A stretch of 60,646 nt of DNA. Origin: Gemmataceae bacterium. GTDB taxonomy: Bacteria; Planctomycetota; Planctomycetia; Gemmatales; Gemmataceae. Location: NCBI GenBank assembly GCA_022616435.1, contig JAKEET010000082.1, positions 1-60,646 on the forward strand, given 5' to 3'. The notes under the pieces were generated by a model. It ran no database searches. It was given only the letters and a program-made list of their open reading frames with translations, and was not told the origin of the DNA. The position numbers and the translations under genes are program-made. Every line of letters starts with the position of its first letter. Within the stretch, counting starts at the first letter, position 1. Below are positions 32,738 to 41,537 of the stretch, piece after piece.

Positions 32738-34168
32738 ATGGATACCCCTGACGCCCTAACCATCGCCAACGCCGCCGTCCGTCTGGGTCTTCTGCAACCC
32801 GCCCAAGTCCAAGAGGCCTGGGACGAGCTGGGCGAGCGCGGCGGCGCCGACCCGGAGCCGTTCCTGCGCGTCATGGAGCGCAAGGGCTATCTGACCCCCT
32901 GGCAATCCACCAAGCTGCTCAAGACCGAAACCGACGGCTACTTCCTCGGCGGCTTCCGCATCCTCTACAAGATCGCCTCCGGCACCTTCGGCCGCGTCTA
33001 CCGCGCCGACGATCCACGCAGCGGCCGCGTGGTCGCCGTCAAGGTCCTGCGCAAGAAATGGTCGGAAAACAAGCACGTCATCGACCTGTTCGAGCGCGAG
33101 GGCCGCATGGGCATGTCGCTCAAGCACCCGAACATCGTCGAGATCCTGGCGGTCAATCAAGACCCGGCGTCGCGCGCCTACTACATCGTGATGGAGTTCG
33201 TGGAGGGGGGCAACCTGCGTGAAATCCTCACTGGCCGCAAGAAGCTCGAACCGCTCGAAACCCTCAAGATCCTGGAAGATTCGGCCGCCGGCCTGGCGTA
33301 CGCCTTTTCGCGCGGCATCACCCACCGCGACATGAAGCTCACCAACGTCCTCATCGCCACCAACAGCAAGGCCGCCAAGCTGGTCGATTTCGGGCTGGCC
33401 GAGATCACCAACATGTTCAAGGGGCAATGGGACGTCACCGGCGAAATCAACGTCGATCGCACGGTAGATTACGCCGGCCTGGAAAAAGTGACGGCGGTGC
33501 CGCACGGCGACACGCGCAGCGACATCTTCTTCCTGGGTTGCGTCGGCTACGAGATGCTCACCGGCCGGTCGCCGATGGACATGACCAAGGACAAGCACGC
33601 CCGCATGCAGCGCGAGCGGTTCACGTCGATCCCGCCGTTGACCCAGGCCGACGTCCAGGCGCCGCCGTCCTTGTTTCGCCTGATCGAAACGATGATGAGC
33701 CTGGACACCAACGTCCGCTATCAGACGCCGTCGCAGCTCCTGGACGCCATCCGCGACGTCCGCCGCGAGCTGGAAGGCAAGGCCCGCGGCGAAACCTCGA
33801 CGGTCAAGACGCTGTTCCTGGTCGAGAAGGACGAGCGGCTGCAGGACGTGCTCCGCGAAAAACTCAAGCACCTGGGCTTCCGCGTCCTCATCGCCGGCGA
33901 CCCGCAGCGGGCCCTCGATCGCTATCGCCAGTCGCCGTTCGACATCCTGGTGGTGGACGCCGGCACCACCGGCGAGAACGGCATCCTGGTGTTCGAGAAG
34001 ATCCGCGGCGACGCCGCCCGCTGCGGCCTGCCCTGCGCCGGCATCCTCATGCTCGGCCAGGACCAGCACGATTGGCGGCGCCGCCTGGAACCGCGCCCGA
34101 AGACCAGCGTGCTCGTCCATCCGGTCAAGCTCAAGCAACTCCTGAAGAGCGTGCAAGAAGTCATGTGA
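32738..34168 (+). CDS. Ser/Thr protein kinase fused to a receiver domain
   Basis: 476 residues from MDTPDALTIANAAVRLGLLQ. A ~60-residue N-terminal domain ending YLTPWQSTKLL resembles the small helical lead found on planctomycete kinases. The kinase spans about 68-345: GTFGRVYRA (P-loop), VAVKVLRKKW (ATP-anchoring Lys), HRDMKLTNVL (catalytic loop) and DFGLAE (metal Asp). Residues about 355-476 have the receiver fold: TLFLVEKDERLQDVL, ILVVDAGTTGENG with the acceptor Asp position, and a late VLVHPVKLKQLL where the conserved Lys-Pro is changed to His-Pro. No membrane segment. The fusion joins Ser/Thr kinase output with two-component-type input. Confidence 0.88.
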   Translation: MDTPDALTIANAAVRLGLLQPAQVQEAWDELGERGGADPEPFLRVMERKGYLTPWQSTKLLKTETDGYFLGGFRILYKIASGTFGRVYRADDPRSGRVVAVKVLRKKWSENKHVIDLFEREGRMGMSLKHPNIVEILAVNQDPASRAYYIVMEFVEGGNLREILTGRKKLEPLETLKILEDSAAGLAYAFSRGITHRDMKLTNVLIATNSKAAKLVDFGLAEITNMFKGQWDVTGEINVDRTVDYAGLEKVTAVPHGDTRSDIFFLGCVGYEMLTGRSPMDMTKDKHARMQRERFTSIPPLTQADVQAPPSLFRLIETMMSLDTNVRYQTPSQLLDAIRDVRRELEGKARGETSTVKTLFLVEKDERLQDVLREKLKHLGFRVLIAGDPQRALDRYRQSPFDILVVDAGTTGENGILVFEKIRGDAARCGLPCAGILMLGQDQHDWRRRLEPRPKTSVLVHPVKLKQLLKSVQEVM

Positions 34169-34256
34169 TCGTCATCTCAAGACCCAAGATTTCATTGGCG
34201 TCCGTGCCATTTCGCCGGGATGATAGTCGCATCCACTACCCAGCCGAGGTTTCCCC

Positions 34257-36629
34257 ATGCGCCGTGCTCTTGCCGTCATCCTCCTGATCGCCCTCCCCTG
34301 CCCCGCCCCCGCGCAGACCGCGGCTGAGCTGCGCGCCAAGGCCAAGGCGGTCCTGGCGCAGCTTGACGGCCAGATCGCGGTCGCCGGCGTGAAGGAACCG
34401 GTCGAGGTGAAGCGCGATCGCTGGGGCGTCGCCCATATCCATGCTCAGAATGCCGACGACCTGTTCTTCGCCCAGGGCTGGGTCGCCGCCCAGGACCGTT
34501 TATTCCAGATCGACTTGTGGCGCCGCGTCGGTACGGGTGAAACCGCCGAGATCATCGGCCCCGAGGCGATCGAGGCCGACCGCTTCGCCCGCTTGATCCG
34601 CTTCCGCGGCGACATGAAGGCCGAGTGGACCAGCTATGGCGCCGACACCCAACGGATCGCCACGGCCTTCACGCGCGGCATCAACGCCTACATCGACCAC
34701 CTGGGCGACAAGCTGCCGATCGAGTTCCAAGTCCTCGGCTATCGGCCCAAGAAATGGCAGCCCGAGGACGTCCTCACGCGCATGTCGGGGATCATCATGT
34801 CGCGCAATTTCTCGCAGGAGATCGCGCGGGCCCGCCTGGTCGCGGCAGTCGGGGCGGACAAGGCGCGGCAACTGGCGCCGACCGATCCGCCCGTGGCCTA
34901 CGCGCCGGCGCCGGGGCTGGACCTCAAGGACATCACCAAGGACATCCTGGCCGGCTACCAGGCCGCGACGAAAGCGCTGCAATTCACACCGCCGCCTTCG
35001 GCGAGCAACAACTGGGCCGTCGACGGCTCGCTATCGGCGTCCGGCAAGCCGATGCTGGCCAGCGATCCGCATCGGACCATCGCGATGCCGGCGCTGCGCT
35101 ACATCGTCCATCTGCAGGCGCCGGGCTGGAACGTCATCGGCGCCGGCGAGCCCGGGCTGCCGGGAATCGCGCTGGGCCACAATGAACGCATCGCCTGGGG
35201 GATCACCATCGTCGGCACCGACCAGGCCGACATTTTCGTCGAGAAGACTCGCCCCGGCGACGCCACGCAGTACCGCGACGGCGACCAGTGGGTTCCGATG
35301 ACAATCATCCGCGAGAAGATCTCGGTGAAAGGCAAAGCGGAACCGGTGGAGGTCGAGCTGCGGTTCACGCGGCACGGACCGGTGATCCACCGCGACGACC
35401 GGAAGCAGCTCGCCTTCGCGCTCAAGTGGGCCGGCAGCGATCCCGGCGGGGCGGCTTACCTCGGCGGACTGGCGCTGGGCCGGGCCGGCACTCGCGCGGA
35501 GTTCCTGAAGGCCCTGGAGCACTGGAAGATCCCGAGCCTCAACTTCATGTACGCCGACGTGGACGGCAACATCGGCTGGGTCGCCGGCGGCGCGATCCCG
35601 GTGCGGAAGCCGGGACACCACGGCCTGCTCCCCGTGCCGGGCTGGTCCGGCGACCATGATTGGCAGGGCTGCCTGCCGGTGAAGGACATGCCGCAATCGT
35701 TCAACCCGCCGCGCCACTGGCTGGCCACGGCGAACCACAACATCCTGCCGAAGGGCTATCCGCATCAGATCGCCTACGAATGGGCGCCGCCGCACCGCTT
35801 CCTGCGGATCGAGCAGCGGCTGAACGAGAAGAAGATGTTCACGCTGGAGGATTTCCAGAGCATTCAGCATGAGAACACGTCGTTGCCGGGGCGGCAGCTC
35901 ATCGGATTGCTGAAGGTAGCGAGATCGAATCCGGATCTGTTCGGCGCCGGGATCTTGAAGCGCCATTCGAAGGCGCTGGATGCGTGGGATGGCAGCTTGA
36001 AGGCCGACTCATCGGTCGCCGTGCTCTATGCGATGGCGTTACAGAAGCTATCGCAGGCGTTCTATCAACGCAAGGACCTGGATAAGGAGACCGCCGATGT
36101 CCTCAAGTCGCTGAACAACATTTCGGTGATGCTGGCCGCCCTCGAGAACCCGACCGAGCTCTGGTTCGGAGACCAACCCAAGAATCAACGCGACCTTCTC
36201 GTGATCGATTCGTTCGCGACGGCCGTTCGGCGCGCGCAACAGCTGCTCGGCGACGATTCCACATGGCGTTGGGGCAAGCTGCACACCGCCGCCTTCCATC
36301 ACGCGCTGGAGAGGCTCGGCCCCGAGTACGCCAAGGCCTTCAACCTCGGCCCGGTCGAGCGGCCGGGCGACGTGAACACGCCGAACAACACGCGCCACAA
36401 TGAGAAGTTCGAGCAGGTCCACGGCGCGTCCTACCGGCAGCTCTTCGACCTCGCCGATTGGGACAAGGGCCTGGCGACCAGCACGCCGGGCCAGTCGGGC
36501 CAGCTCGGCAGCCCGCACTACGACGACCTGCTGCCGATGTGGGCCGAGGCGCGGTACTTTCCGCTGGCCTTCTCACGCCAGAAAGTGGACGAGGTGACGG
36601 CCCATCGGTTGACGCTGACGCCGCGCTGA
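34257..36629 (+). CDS. penicillin acylase family (peptidase S45) exported hydrolase
   Basis: 790 residues with a signal peptide MRRALAVILLIALPCPAPAQ. Ntn-hydrolases of this family self-cleave to expose a catalytic Ser. The alpha chain carries RDRWGVAHIHAQNADDLFFA and GWVAAQDRLFQIDLWRR; the cleavage site and nucleophile are at Ser250 in SASNNWAVDG, followed by MLASDPHRT. Later HNERIAWGITIVGTDQADIF and NHNILPKGY are typical. The substrate (beta-lactam, acyl-homoserine lactone or other amide) cannot be told from sequence. Periplasmic. Confidence 0.92.
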   Translation: MRRALAVILLIALPCPAPAQTAAELRAKAKAVLAQLDGQIAVAGVKEPVEVKRDRWGVAHIHAQNADDLFFAQGWVAAQDRLFQIDLWRRVGTGETAEIIGPEAIEADRFARLIRFRGDMKAEWTSYGADTQRIATAFTRGINAYIDHLGDKLPIEFQVLGYRPKKWQPEDVLTRMSGIIMSRNFSQEIARARLVAAVGADKARQLAPTDPPVAYAPAPGLDLKDITKDILAGYQAATKALQFTPPPSASNNWAVDGSLSASGKPMLASDPHRTIAMPALRYIVHLQAPGWNVIGAGEPGLPGIALGHNERIAWGITIVGTDQADIFVEKTRPGDATQYRDGDQWVPMTIIREKISVKGKAEPVEVELRFTRHGPVIHRDDRKQLAFALKWAGSDPGGAAYLGGLALGRAGTRAEFLKALEHWKIPSLNFMYADVDGNIGWVAGGAIPVRKPGHHGLLPVPGWSGDHDWQGCLPVKDMPQSFNPPRHWLATANHNILPKGYPHQIAYEWAPPHRFLRIEQRLNEKKMFTLEDFQSIQHENTSLPGRQLIGLLKVARSNPDLFGAGILKRHSKALDAWDGSLKADSSVAVLYAMALQKLSQAFYQRKDLDKETADVLKSLNNISVMLAALENPTELWFGDQPKNQRDLLVIDSFATAVRRAQQLLGDDSTWRWGKLHTAAFHHALERLGPEYAKAFNLGPVERPGDVNTPNNTRHNEKFEQVHGASYRQLFDLADWDKGLATSTPGQSGQLGSPHYDDLLPMWAEARYFPLAFSRQKVDEVTAHRLTLTPR

Positions 36630-36697
36630 GGTGCGCTTGTGCCAAATCGCGGGATTCGGTATACGGCGGTCCTGGACATTGACACCGACCGCCGACG

Positions 36698-38176
36698 ATG
36701 ATCAAGGCCTTCGCCAGACCGTTGCCGCTCTACCTGCTCCTGTGCGCCGTCGCGGCGCTGTGGATCGATTGCTCGCGCATCCATCTCGGGCAGACGAGCG
36801 ACTCGCTGATTCCCATCCTCGTCAGCCTGCAGCAATGGACACCGTTCTACTGGGAGCAGAGCCGCTTCGGGATGCTCGTGCCGCTCGTGGCGCTGCCGTT
36901 CGACAATCCGCTCGTGAACCTGCTCGTGCAGGACGGCCTGATGATCTTCTCCGGGCTGGCCGCCATCGGCTTATTGACGCATTTCTTCGTGCGCTCGAAG
37001 GCCTGGTTTGCGGCGGCGTGCGGCAGTTGCGCCGGCATGATCCTCTTCCTGGCGGAACCGCTGCGCTGCGACTATTTCCTCGCGCAACCCTACGGCGTGT
37101 CGTTCGCCCTCGGCCTCGGCGCGCTCTTGGTCCTGGAGCGCCGGACCACCGGGCCGCGCTGGGCCCTCGCGCTCATCATGATGCTGCTCGCCAGCTGGGT
37201 GAACCTGGCGGTCGGGCCCGCCTTGATCCTCGTGATCGCGGCTCGCTGGGCCGGCCAGCGTCTGGCCTGGCGCCGCGCTCCGGCCCGGCTCGTCGCGCTC
37301 GTGCTCGCGGGCACGGCGGTCGGCCTCATCCTCGAGCGCTCGGCGCCGTTTCGCGATCCGCAGGTGACGCGCCTGGCGCCCGCGGCGCGCTGGCTGGATG
37401 CGGGCGCGGCGCTCGTATCGAACACGCTGCACCAGAGCGGCCCGGCGTATCGATCGGCCCTGCTCTTGCTTGCCATTGCAGCGGCGGCCGCGTTCATCGT
37501 TGCCGCCGGCCGCCGGCGCAGGATCATCGCCGCCGTCCTGGTGTCCACGCTAGCCGGCGCGATGGCGCTGCTCGCGCTGGCCGCCATCAGCCGCTGGACA
37601 GCGCTCAACGGTTTCTCGCCCCGCTACGTGTACATGGCGCTGTTCACGTTGCAGACCGGACTGATCGCGGCGATCGTGCTGGCGTTTCGCACACGGGCGG
37701 CAAGCGCGTCGACCCGACGCTGGGGACGGCTGACCGCGTCCACTGCCGCGCTGAGCATTCTGGCAGCGACCGGCTGGACCTACGGAACGCCGTCCCTCGC
37801 CACGGTGCGCGCCAGCCTGACCGAACGCTGCGAGGCCGCGGCCGACGCGATCTTGCCCGCGCAGTGCACCCACGTCGCCGGCGACTACTGGCGAGTATGG
37901 CCGGCGGTGTATCACGCCATCCGAACATCGCACGAACAAGGAACGCCGCGAAACGTGTGGGGCATGACCTACCGATCCCTGCCGACGCAATGGGCATGGG
38001 CCGCCGACCTGTCGGCGGCGCGGATCGCCGTGCTGGGCCACGATCAGCACTCCGAGTTTGTGGAAAAATGGGGACTGGCACCGGCCAACCCAGCGAAAAC
38101 GTTGGAGATTTTGGCACCCTGCCGGTGCCTGTCCCCATTTTTTCACAAACTCTCCGCACTTGCAGACCGGCGCTGA
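36698..38176 (+). CDS. polytopic membrane protein, glycosyltransferase-like topology
   Basis: 492 residues with about nine to ten hydrophobic segments, the first at PLYLLLCAVAALWI and others at WALALIMMLLASWVNLAVG and IIAAVLVSTLAGAMALLALA. The long loop after the first helix (about 20-70) and the C-terminal soluble part suggest a GT-C-like layout, but no diagnostic Asp motif is convincing and I do not assign a family. The last ~40 residues, from FVEKWGLAPANPAKT to the end, are encoded by the palindromic repeat at 38056-38150, so the native C-terminus was probably altered. Confidence 0.7.
   Translation: MIKAFARPLPLYLLLCAVAALWIDCSRIHLGQTSDSLIPILVSLQQWTPFYWEQSRFGMLVPLVALPFDNPLVNLLVQDGLMIFSGLAAIGLLTHFFVRSKAWFAAACGSCAGMILFLAEPLRCDYFLAQPYGVSFALGLGALLVLERRTTGPRWALALIMMLLASWVNLAVGPALILVIAARWAGQRLAWRRAPARLVALVLAGTAVGLILERSAPFRDPQVTRLAPAARWLDAGAALVSNTLHQSGPAYRSALLLLAIAAAAAFIVAAGRRRRIIAAVLVSTLAGAMALLALAAISRWTALNGFSPRYVYMALFTLQTGLIAAIVLAFRTRAASASTRRWGRLTASTAALSILAATGWTYGTPSLATVRASLTERCEAAADAILPAQCTHVAGDYWRVWPAVYHAIRTSHEQGTPRNVWGMTYRSLPTQWAWAADLSAARIAVLGHDQHSEFVEKWGLAPANPAKTLEILAPCRCLSPFFHKLSALADRR
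38056..38150. repeat. REP-like palindrome inside the 3' end of the membrane-protein gene
   Basis: Arms 38056-38085 and 38121-38150 are complementary over 30 bp with two mismatches, loop 35 bases. The core AATGGGGACWGGCACCGGC is a sequence type I know as a dispersed palindrome, often in genomes with REP-associated tyrosine transposases. Here it is translated as part of the upstream gene. Confidence 0.85.
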
Positions 38177-38211
38177 CATCGTAAACTTCCGAAGTCTCAC
38201 GAGCGCCGACC

Positions 38212-39681
38212 ATGCGAATCTCGTTGACCTTCGCCATCCTTGCCATGTGCGGTTCGCACGCCTGGGCCCAAAGCCCCGGCCGCTGGCCCCAGTTCCGCGG
38301 GCCCGATGGCCGGGGCATCGCCGCCGACGCCAAGCCGCTGCCGGTGCATTTCGGACCGGACAAGAACCTGCTGTGGAAGAAGCCGCTGCCGCGCGGCCTG
38401 TCGTCGCCGGTGGTGTGGGGCGATCGCATCTTCGTCACGGCCCACGACGCCTCGCGCACCATGCTCGAGACCATCTGTCTGGACCGAGAGCGCGGCATCG
38501 TGCAGTGGCGCCGGGCGGCGCCGACGAAATCCATCGAGCGCGTCAACAAGGTCAACAGCCCCGCGACCGCGACCCCGTGCACCGATGGCGAACGCGTCTA
38601 CGTCTCGTTCGGTTCGTTCGGCCTGCTTTGCTACGACTTCAAGGGCAAGGAACTGTGGAGCCGGCGGCTGCCGTTGCCGCCCGCCGGATTCGGCACGGGA
38701 ACGTCGCCCGTCCTTGCCGGCGACTTGCTCTTGCTCAACGGACAGGGCAAAGACTTTCATCTCTTGGCCGTGAACAAGAAGACCGGCGACACGGTGTGGA
38801 CGACGCCGCAGCCGCCGTTTCCGTCGCTGTACCCGGCCCCCTACCTGTGGAAGAACGGCGCACACACCGAGGTGATCGTCCCCGGCCGGGGCGGGCTTCT
38901 GGCGTACGATCTCAACGGCGGCGCCAAGCGCTGGTGGGTGCCGGGCCTGTCGCCGGAGGCGAACACCTCGGCGACCGAGGGGGACGGGTTGCTGTTCGTG
39001 GCCAGCCATCTTCCCGGCGGCGACCCGGACCTGCGGATGAAGCTGCCGACGTTCGCCGCACTCCTGAAGCGACATGACAAGAACGGCGACGGCCGGCTGT
39101 CCCGCCAGGAAGCGCCGACCGACGTGAAGATTTTCGAGCGGGGCGGCAAGGAGGGCGTCGGCGAGATCCGCTTACACCAGATGTACTGGCTGTTCGACAA
39201 GAACGGCGACGGACAGATCGACGGCAAGGAATGGCGTGCGATGGAGGAAACGCCGTTCAACAATTCGCTGCTGGCGATCCGGCCGGGCGGCGCCAACGAC
39301 ATCAGCGACACGCACGTGGCCTGGCAGGCCCGGCGCGGCATCCCGGAAGTGCCGTCGCCGCTCTATTACCGGGGGCGGCTGTACCTGATCCGCAACGGCG
39401 GCGTGCTCACCTGCCTCGACGCCAAGACCGGCAAGGAAGTCTTCGCCCCGGCCCGCCTCGGCCCCGACGGCATGTACTACGCCTCGCCCGTGGCCGGCGA
39501 CGGCAAGGTGTACATCGCCTCGGACAGCGGCAGCGTGGTGGTGCTGAACGCCGGCCCGCGCTTCGAGGCGCTGGCCGAGAATGACCTCGGCGAATCGATC
39601 GGCGCCACGCCGGCGCTGGCGGACGGCGTGATCTACGTCCGCACCGCCGGCCACCTGTTCGCGTTTCGAGAACAGCCGTAG
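38212..39681 (+). CDS. exported PQQ-like beta-propeller with inserted EF-hands
   Basis: 489 residues, signal peptide MRISLTFAILAMCGSHAWAQ. WPQFRGPDGRGIAAD opens the propeller as in the protein at 20248-21495. Blades carry YDFKGKELWSR, VNKKTGDTVWTT and CLDAKTGKEVF. Around residues 285-345 two EF-hand calcium loops interrupt the propeller: HDKNGDGRLSRQEA and FDKNGDGQIDGKEW. EF-hand/dockerin-like loops in exported proteins are common in planctomycetes. A calcium-dependent scaffold is likely; no dehydrogenase residues are seen. Starts 35 bp after the membrane-protein stop. Confidence 0.88.
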   Translation: MRISLTFAILAMCGSHAWAQSPGRWPQFRGPDGRGIAADAKPLPVHFGPDKNLLWKKPLPRGLSSPVVWGDRIFVTAHDASRTMLETICLDRERGIVQWRRAAPTKSIERVNKVNSPATATPCTDGERVYVSFGSFGLLCYDFKGKELWSRRLPLPPAGFGTGTSPVLAGDLLLLNGQGKDFHLLAVNKKTGDTVWTTPQPPFPSLYPAPYLWKNGAHTEVIVPGRGGLLAYDLNGGAKRWWVPGLSPEANTSATEGDGLLFVASHLPGGDPDLRMKLPTFAALLKRHDKNGDGRLSRQEAPTDVKIFERGGKEGVGEIRLHQMYWLFDKNGDGQIDGKEWRAMEETPFNNSLLAIRPGGANDISDTHVAWQARRGIPEVPSPLYYRGRLYLIRNGGVLTCLDAKTGKEVFAPARLGPDGMYYASPVAGDGKVYIASDSGSVVVLNAGPRFEALAENDLGESIGATPALADGVIYVRTAGHLFAFREQP

Positions 39682-39706
39682 GACGCTTGAATCGGGAGAC
39701 GCATCC

Positions 39707-40273
39707 GTGAGCCAAACCTACAAGCAACTGGCGCAGTACCTGGGCGATCTGGGGATCGACCAGGTCGAGCACACGCAGAAGAACTACCTCGGCCATTTGC
39801 TGGCGGTGTACCGCCTCATGAAGGACGCTGGTTGCGAGGAGGAGGTGTGCCAGGCCGGCATGTTTCATTCGATCTACGGCACGCAGAAGTTTCAGGGCTT
39901 CAAGCTGCCCCTGGAAAGCCGCGCCGAGATTCGCGGCATGATCGGCGAGCGGGCCGAACGGCTGGCCTATCTCAACTGCGCGATGCAGCGCGAGACCTTC
40001 GACGAGGCGCTCGGGCAATCCGGCGACAGCTACACATTCCGCGACCGCATCACCGGCGACCAGGTGACGCTGAACCGGCAGGATTTCGACGACCTGTGCC
40101 GCGTTCACCTGTATGACTGGCTGGAACAAGTCCCGCGCTCGCGCTACGGGTGGGGCTATCGCCGCGAGGCGTATCGACAGATGACGGCGCGGCTTGGCCC
40201 GGACGCCGACGAGACGTACCGGAAGGTCTTTGCCAACGAGCCTGCCCCGGCGGCAAGTCCGGTCGGTTCGTAG
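39707..40273 (+). CDS. small helical protein, DUF6817-like
   Basis: 188 residues from a GTG preceded by GGGAG. The first half, HTQKNYLGHLLAVYRLMKDA followed by AGMFHSIYGT, is rich in conserved-looking His and resembles the DUF6817 family, which I recall as HD-like metal-binding helices; this assignment is tentative. The second half (DFDDLCRVHLYDWLEQVPRS) is polar and helical. No signal peptide. It ends in a short hairpin shared with the convergent phosphoesterase gene. Confidence 0.65.
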   Translation: MSQTYKQLAQYLGDLGIDQVEHTQKNYLGHLLAVYRLMKDAGCEEEVCQAGMFHSIYGTQKFQGFKLPLESRAEIRGMIGERAERLAYLNCAMQRETFDEALGQSGDSYTFRDRITGDQVTLNRQDFDDLCRVHLYDWLEQVPRSRYGWGYRREAYRQMTARLGPDADETYRKVFANEPAPAASPVGS

Positions 40274-40295
40274 CGGGATTCGCAAGAATTCCGCT
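40272..40295. terminator. short hairpin between convergent genes
   Basis: AGCGGGATTC and GAATTCCGCT pair over ten positions with one G-T pair around a GCAA loop. The first base overlaps the TAG stop of the left gene. The sequence is also of a palindrome type I recall as dispersed in planctomycetes. It lacks a T run, so termination is only a possibility. Confidence 0.5.
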
Positions 40296-40304
40296 CCCTC
40301 GTAT

Positions 40305-40946
40305 TCACCACTCGAACGACCACGGCGCGTGCACCGGCTCATACTCTTCGTTCAAGATCGTCACGTTGGCCAGCGTGGAGCGGCCGACCGTCCATTGGCC
40401 GCGGCCTTCGTGGATGTGGCCGAACACCACCAGGCGCGGCGCCACGTCGATGATCCGTTCGAGCAAATGGGGGCAGCCGGTGGAGCGGATGCCGTGGCGC
40501 GACGGCACGCCGTCGCCGTAGCCGCGCGGCGGGCCGTGCACGATCAAGAGGTCGGTGTCGTCCGGGATGCGTGACCAGATCGCCTGCAGCCGCTCCGGCG
40601 TGCCGTTGAAGGCCCAGTCGAAAAACCACGGCTGCCACGGCGTCCCCCAGATCTTGATGTCCTGCCAGGTCGTGCCGGAGTCTTGCAGATAGTGCCACGG
40701 CAGCCCGGCCGGCAGCAGCTCGGGCGCCTGCTCGAAGATCAGGTCGTGATTGCCGGCGATGCCGATCACCTGCCGCGCCGGCAGCCGTTGCAGCCAGCGG
40801 CGAAAGGCGGTGTCCAGCCACTCGGCCTGGAAATCGTGGGCGTGATTCTCGATGGGACACAGGTCGCCAGCCAGCAACAACAAATCGCAGGCCGGGATAT
40901 GATCGGGAAGAAAGCCGTGCAGATCGCTGAGCGCGACGATTTTCAA
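40305..40946 (-). CDS. calcineurin-like metallophosphoesterase
   Basis: 213 residues from a TTG with GGAGAA seven bases upstream; the mature-looking start is LKIVALSDLHG. Five metallophosphatase blocks are visible: DLHG (D-x-H), LLAGDLCP (GD), GNHD, then VHGPP and GHIHEG, which together bind two metal ions. The class III metallophosphoesterases of this size hydrolyse phosphomono- or diesters; the substrate is unknown. The N-terminal 17 residues upstream of the TTG overlap the palindrome at 40972-40988 and I excluded them. Confidence 0.88.
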   Translation of the reverse strand: MKIVALSDLHGFLPDHIPACDLLLLAGDLCPIENHAHDFQAEWLDTAFRRWLQRLPARQVIGIAGNHDLIFEQAPELLPAGLPWHYLQDSGTTWQDIKIWGTPWQPWFFDWAFNGTPERLQAIWSRIPDDTDLLIVHGPPRGYGDGVPSRHGIRSTGCPHLLERIIDVAPRLVVFGHIHEGRGQWTVGRSTLANVTILNEEYEPVHAPWSFEW

Positions 40947-40971
40947 GACGCGTTCTCCAGACTTTCTCTTC

Positions 40972-40988
40972 GAGACTTCGGAAGTCTC
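40972..40988. repeat. short palindrome GAGACTT-CGG-AAGTCTC
   Basis: Seven-pair arms around a three-base centre. Close relatives of AGACTTCSGAAGTCT lie at 7938-7950, 38184-38197 and 41493-41507, all at gene boundaries or gene ends. It sits upstream of the divergent phosphoesterase and nusB genes. Confidence 0.6.
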
Positions 40989-41080
40989 AGTGTACACGAT
41001 CCTTCGCGCATCCGGAACGGTCGCGGACGTTTCGGCGGCGATTCGCTAACATGGATGCTGCGGACAGAAAGAAGGACCTC

Positions 41081-41533
41081 ATGACCCGACGCACCCGCGC
41101 GCGCGAAGTCGCTCTGCAACTGCTGTTTCAGCGCGATCACAACCCGGCCTTGCAGCGCGCCGACGTCGAGCGGTTCGCGGCGGACCGCCTCCGTGACGAA
41201 GCGCTGCAGACGTTCTGCCTGGCCCTGGTGGACGGCGTGGCGGCCCATCGCGCCGACATCGACCAGAAGCTCGCCGCCGCCGCCGAGAACTGGCGGCTGC
41301 CGCGGATGCCGACCGTCGATCGCAATCTCCTGCGGCTGGGCGCATTCGAGTTGCTGATCCAGAAAGAGACCCCGCCGGCCGTCATCCTCGACGAAGTCAT
41401 CGAGCTGGCGCGGCGCTTCGGCACCGCCGACTCGCCGGCGTTCGTCAACGGCGTCCTCGACCGGCTGCGGCGCGAGGCGGCCGCCCCCACCCAGACTTCC
41501 GAAGTCTCCGCCGACTCCGGAAGTGGCGCGTGA
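41081..41533 (+). CDS. nusB: transcription antitermination factor NusB
   Basis: 150 residues from MTRRTRAREVALQLLFQRDH, with AAGGAC upstream; a Met ten codons earlier has none. NusB joins S10 on boxA RNA in rRNA antitermination. The all-helical fold is recognisable by ARExALQLLFQ at the start, MPTVDRNLLRLGAFELL and TPPAVILDEVIELARRFGTA, then FVNGVLDRL, the family's most conserved block. The last ~14 residues (TSEVSADSGSGA) are an extension in which TSEVS is encoded by the short palindrome at 41493-41507. Confidence 0.93.
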   Translation: MTRRTRAREVALQLLFQRDHNPALQRADVERFAADRLRDEALQTFCLALVDGVAAHRADIDQKLAAAAENWRLPRMPTVDRNLLRLGAFELLIQKETPPAVILDEVIELARRFGTADSPAFVNGVLDRLRREAAAPTQTSEVSADSGSGA

Positions 41534-41537
41534 AATC

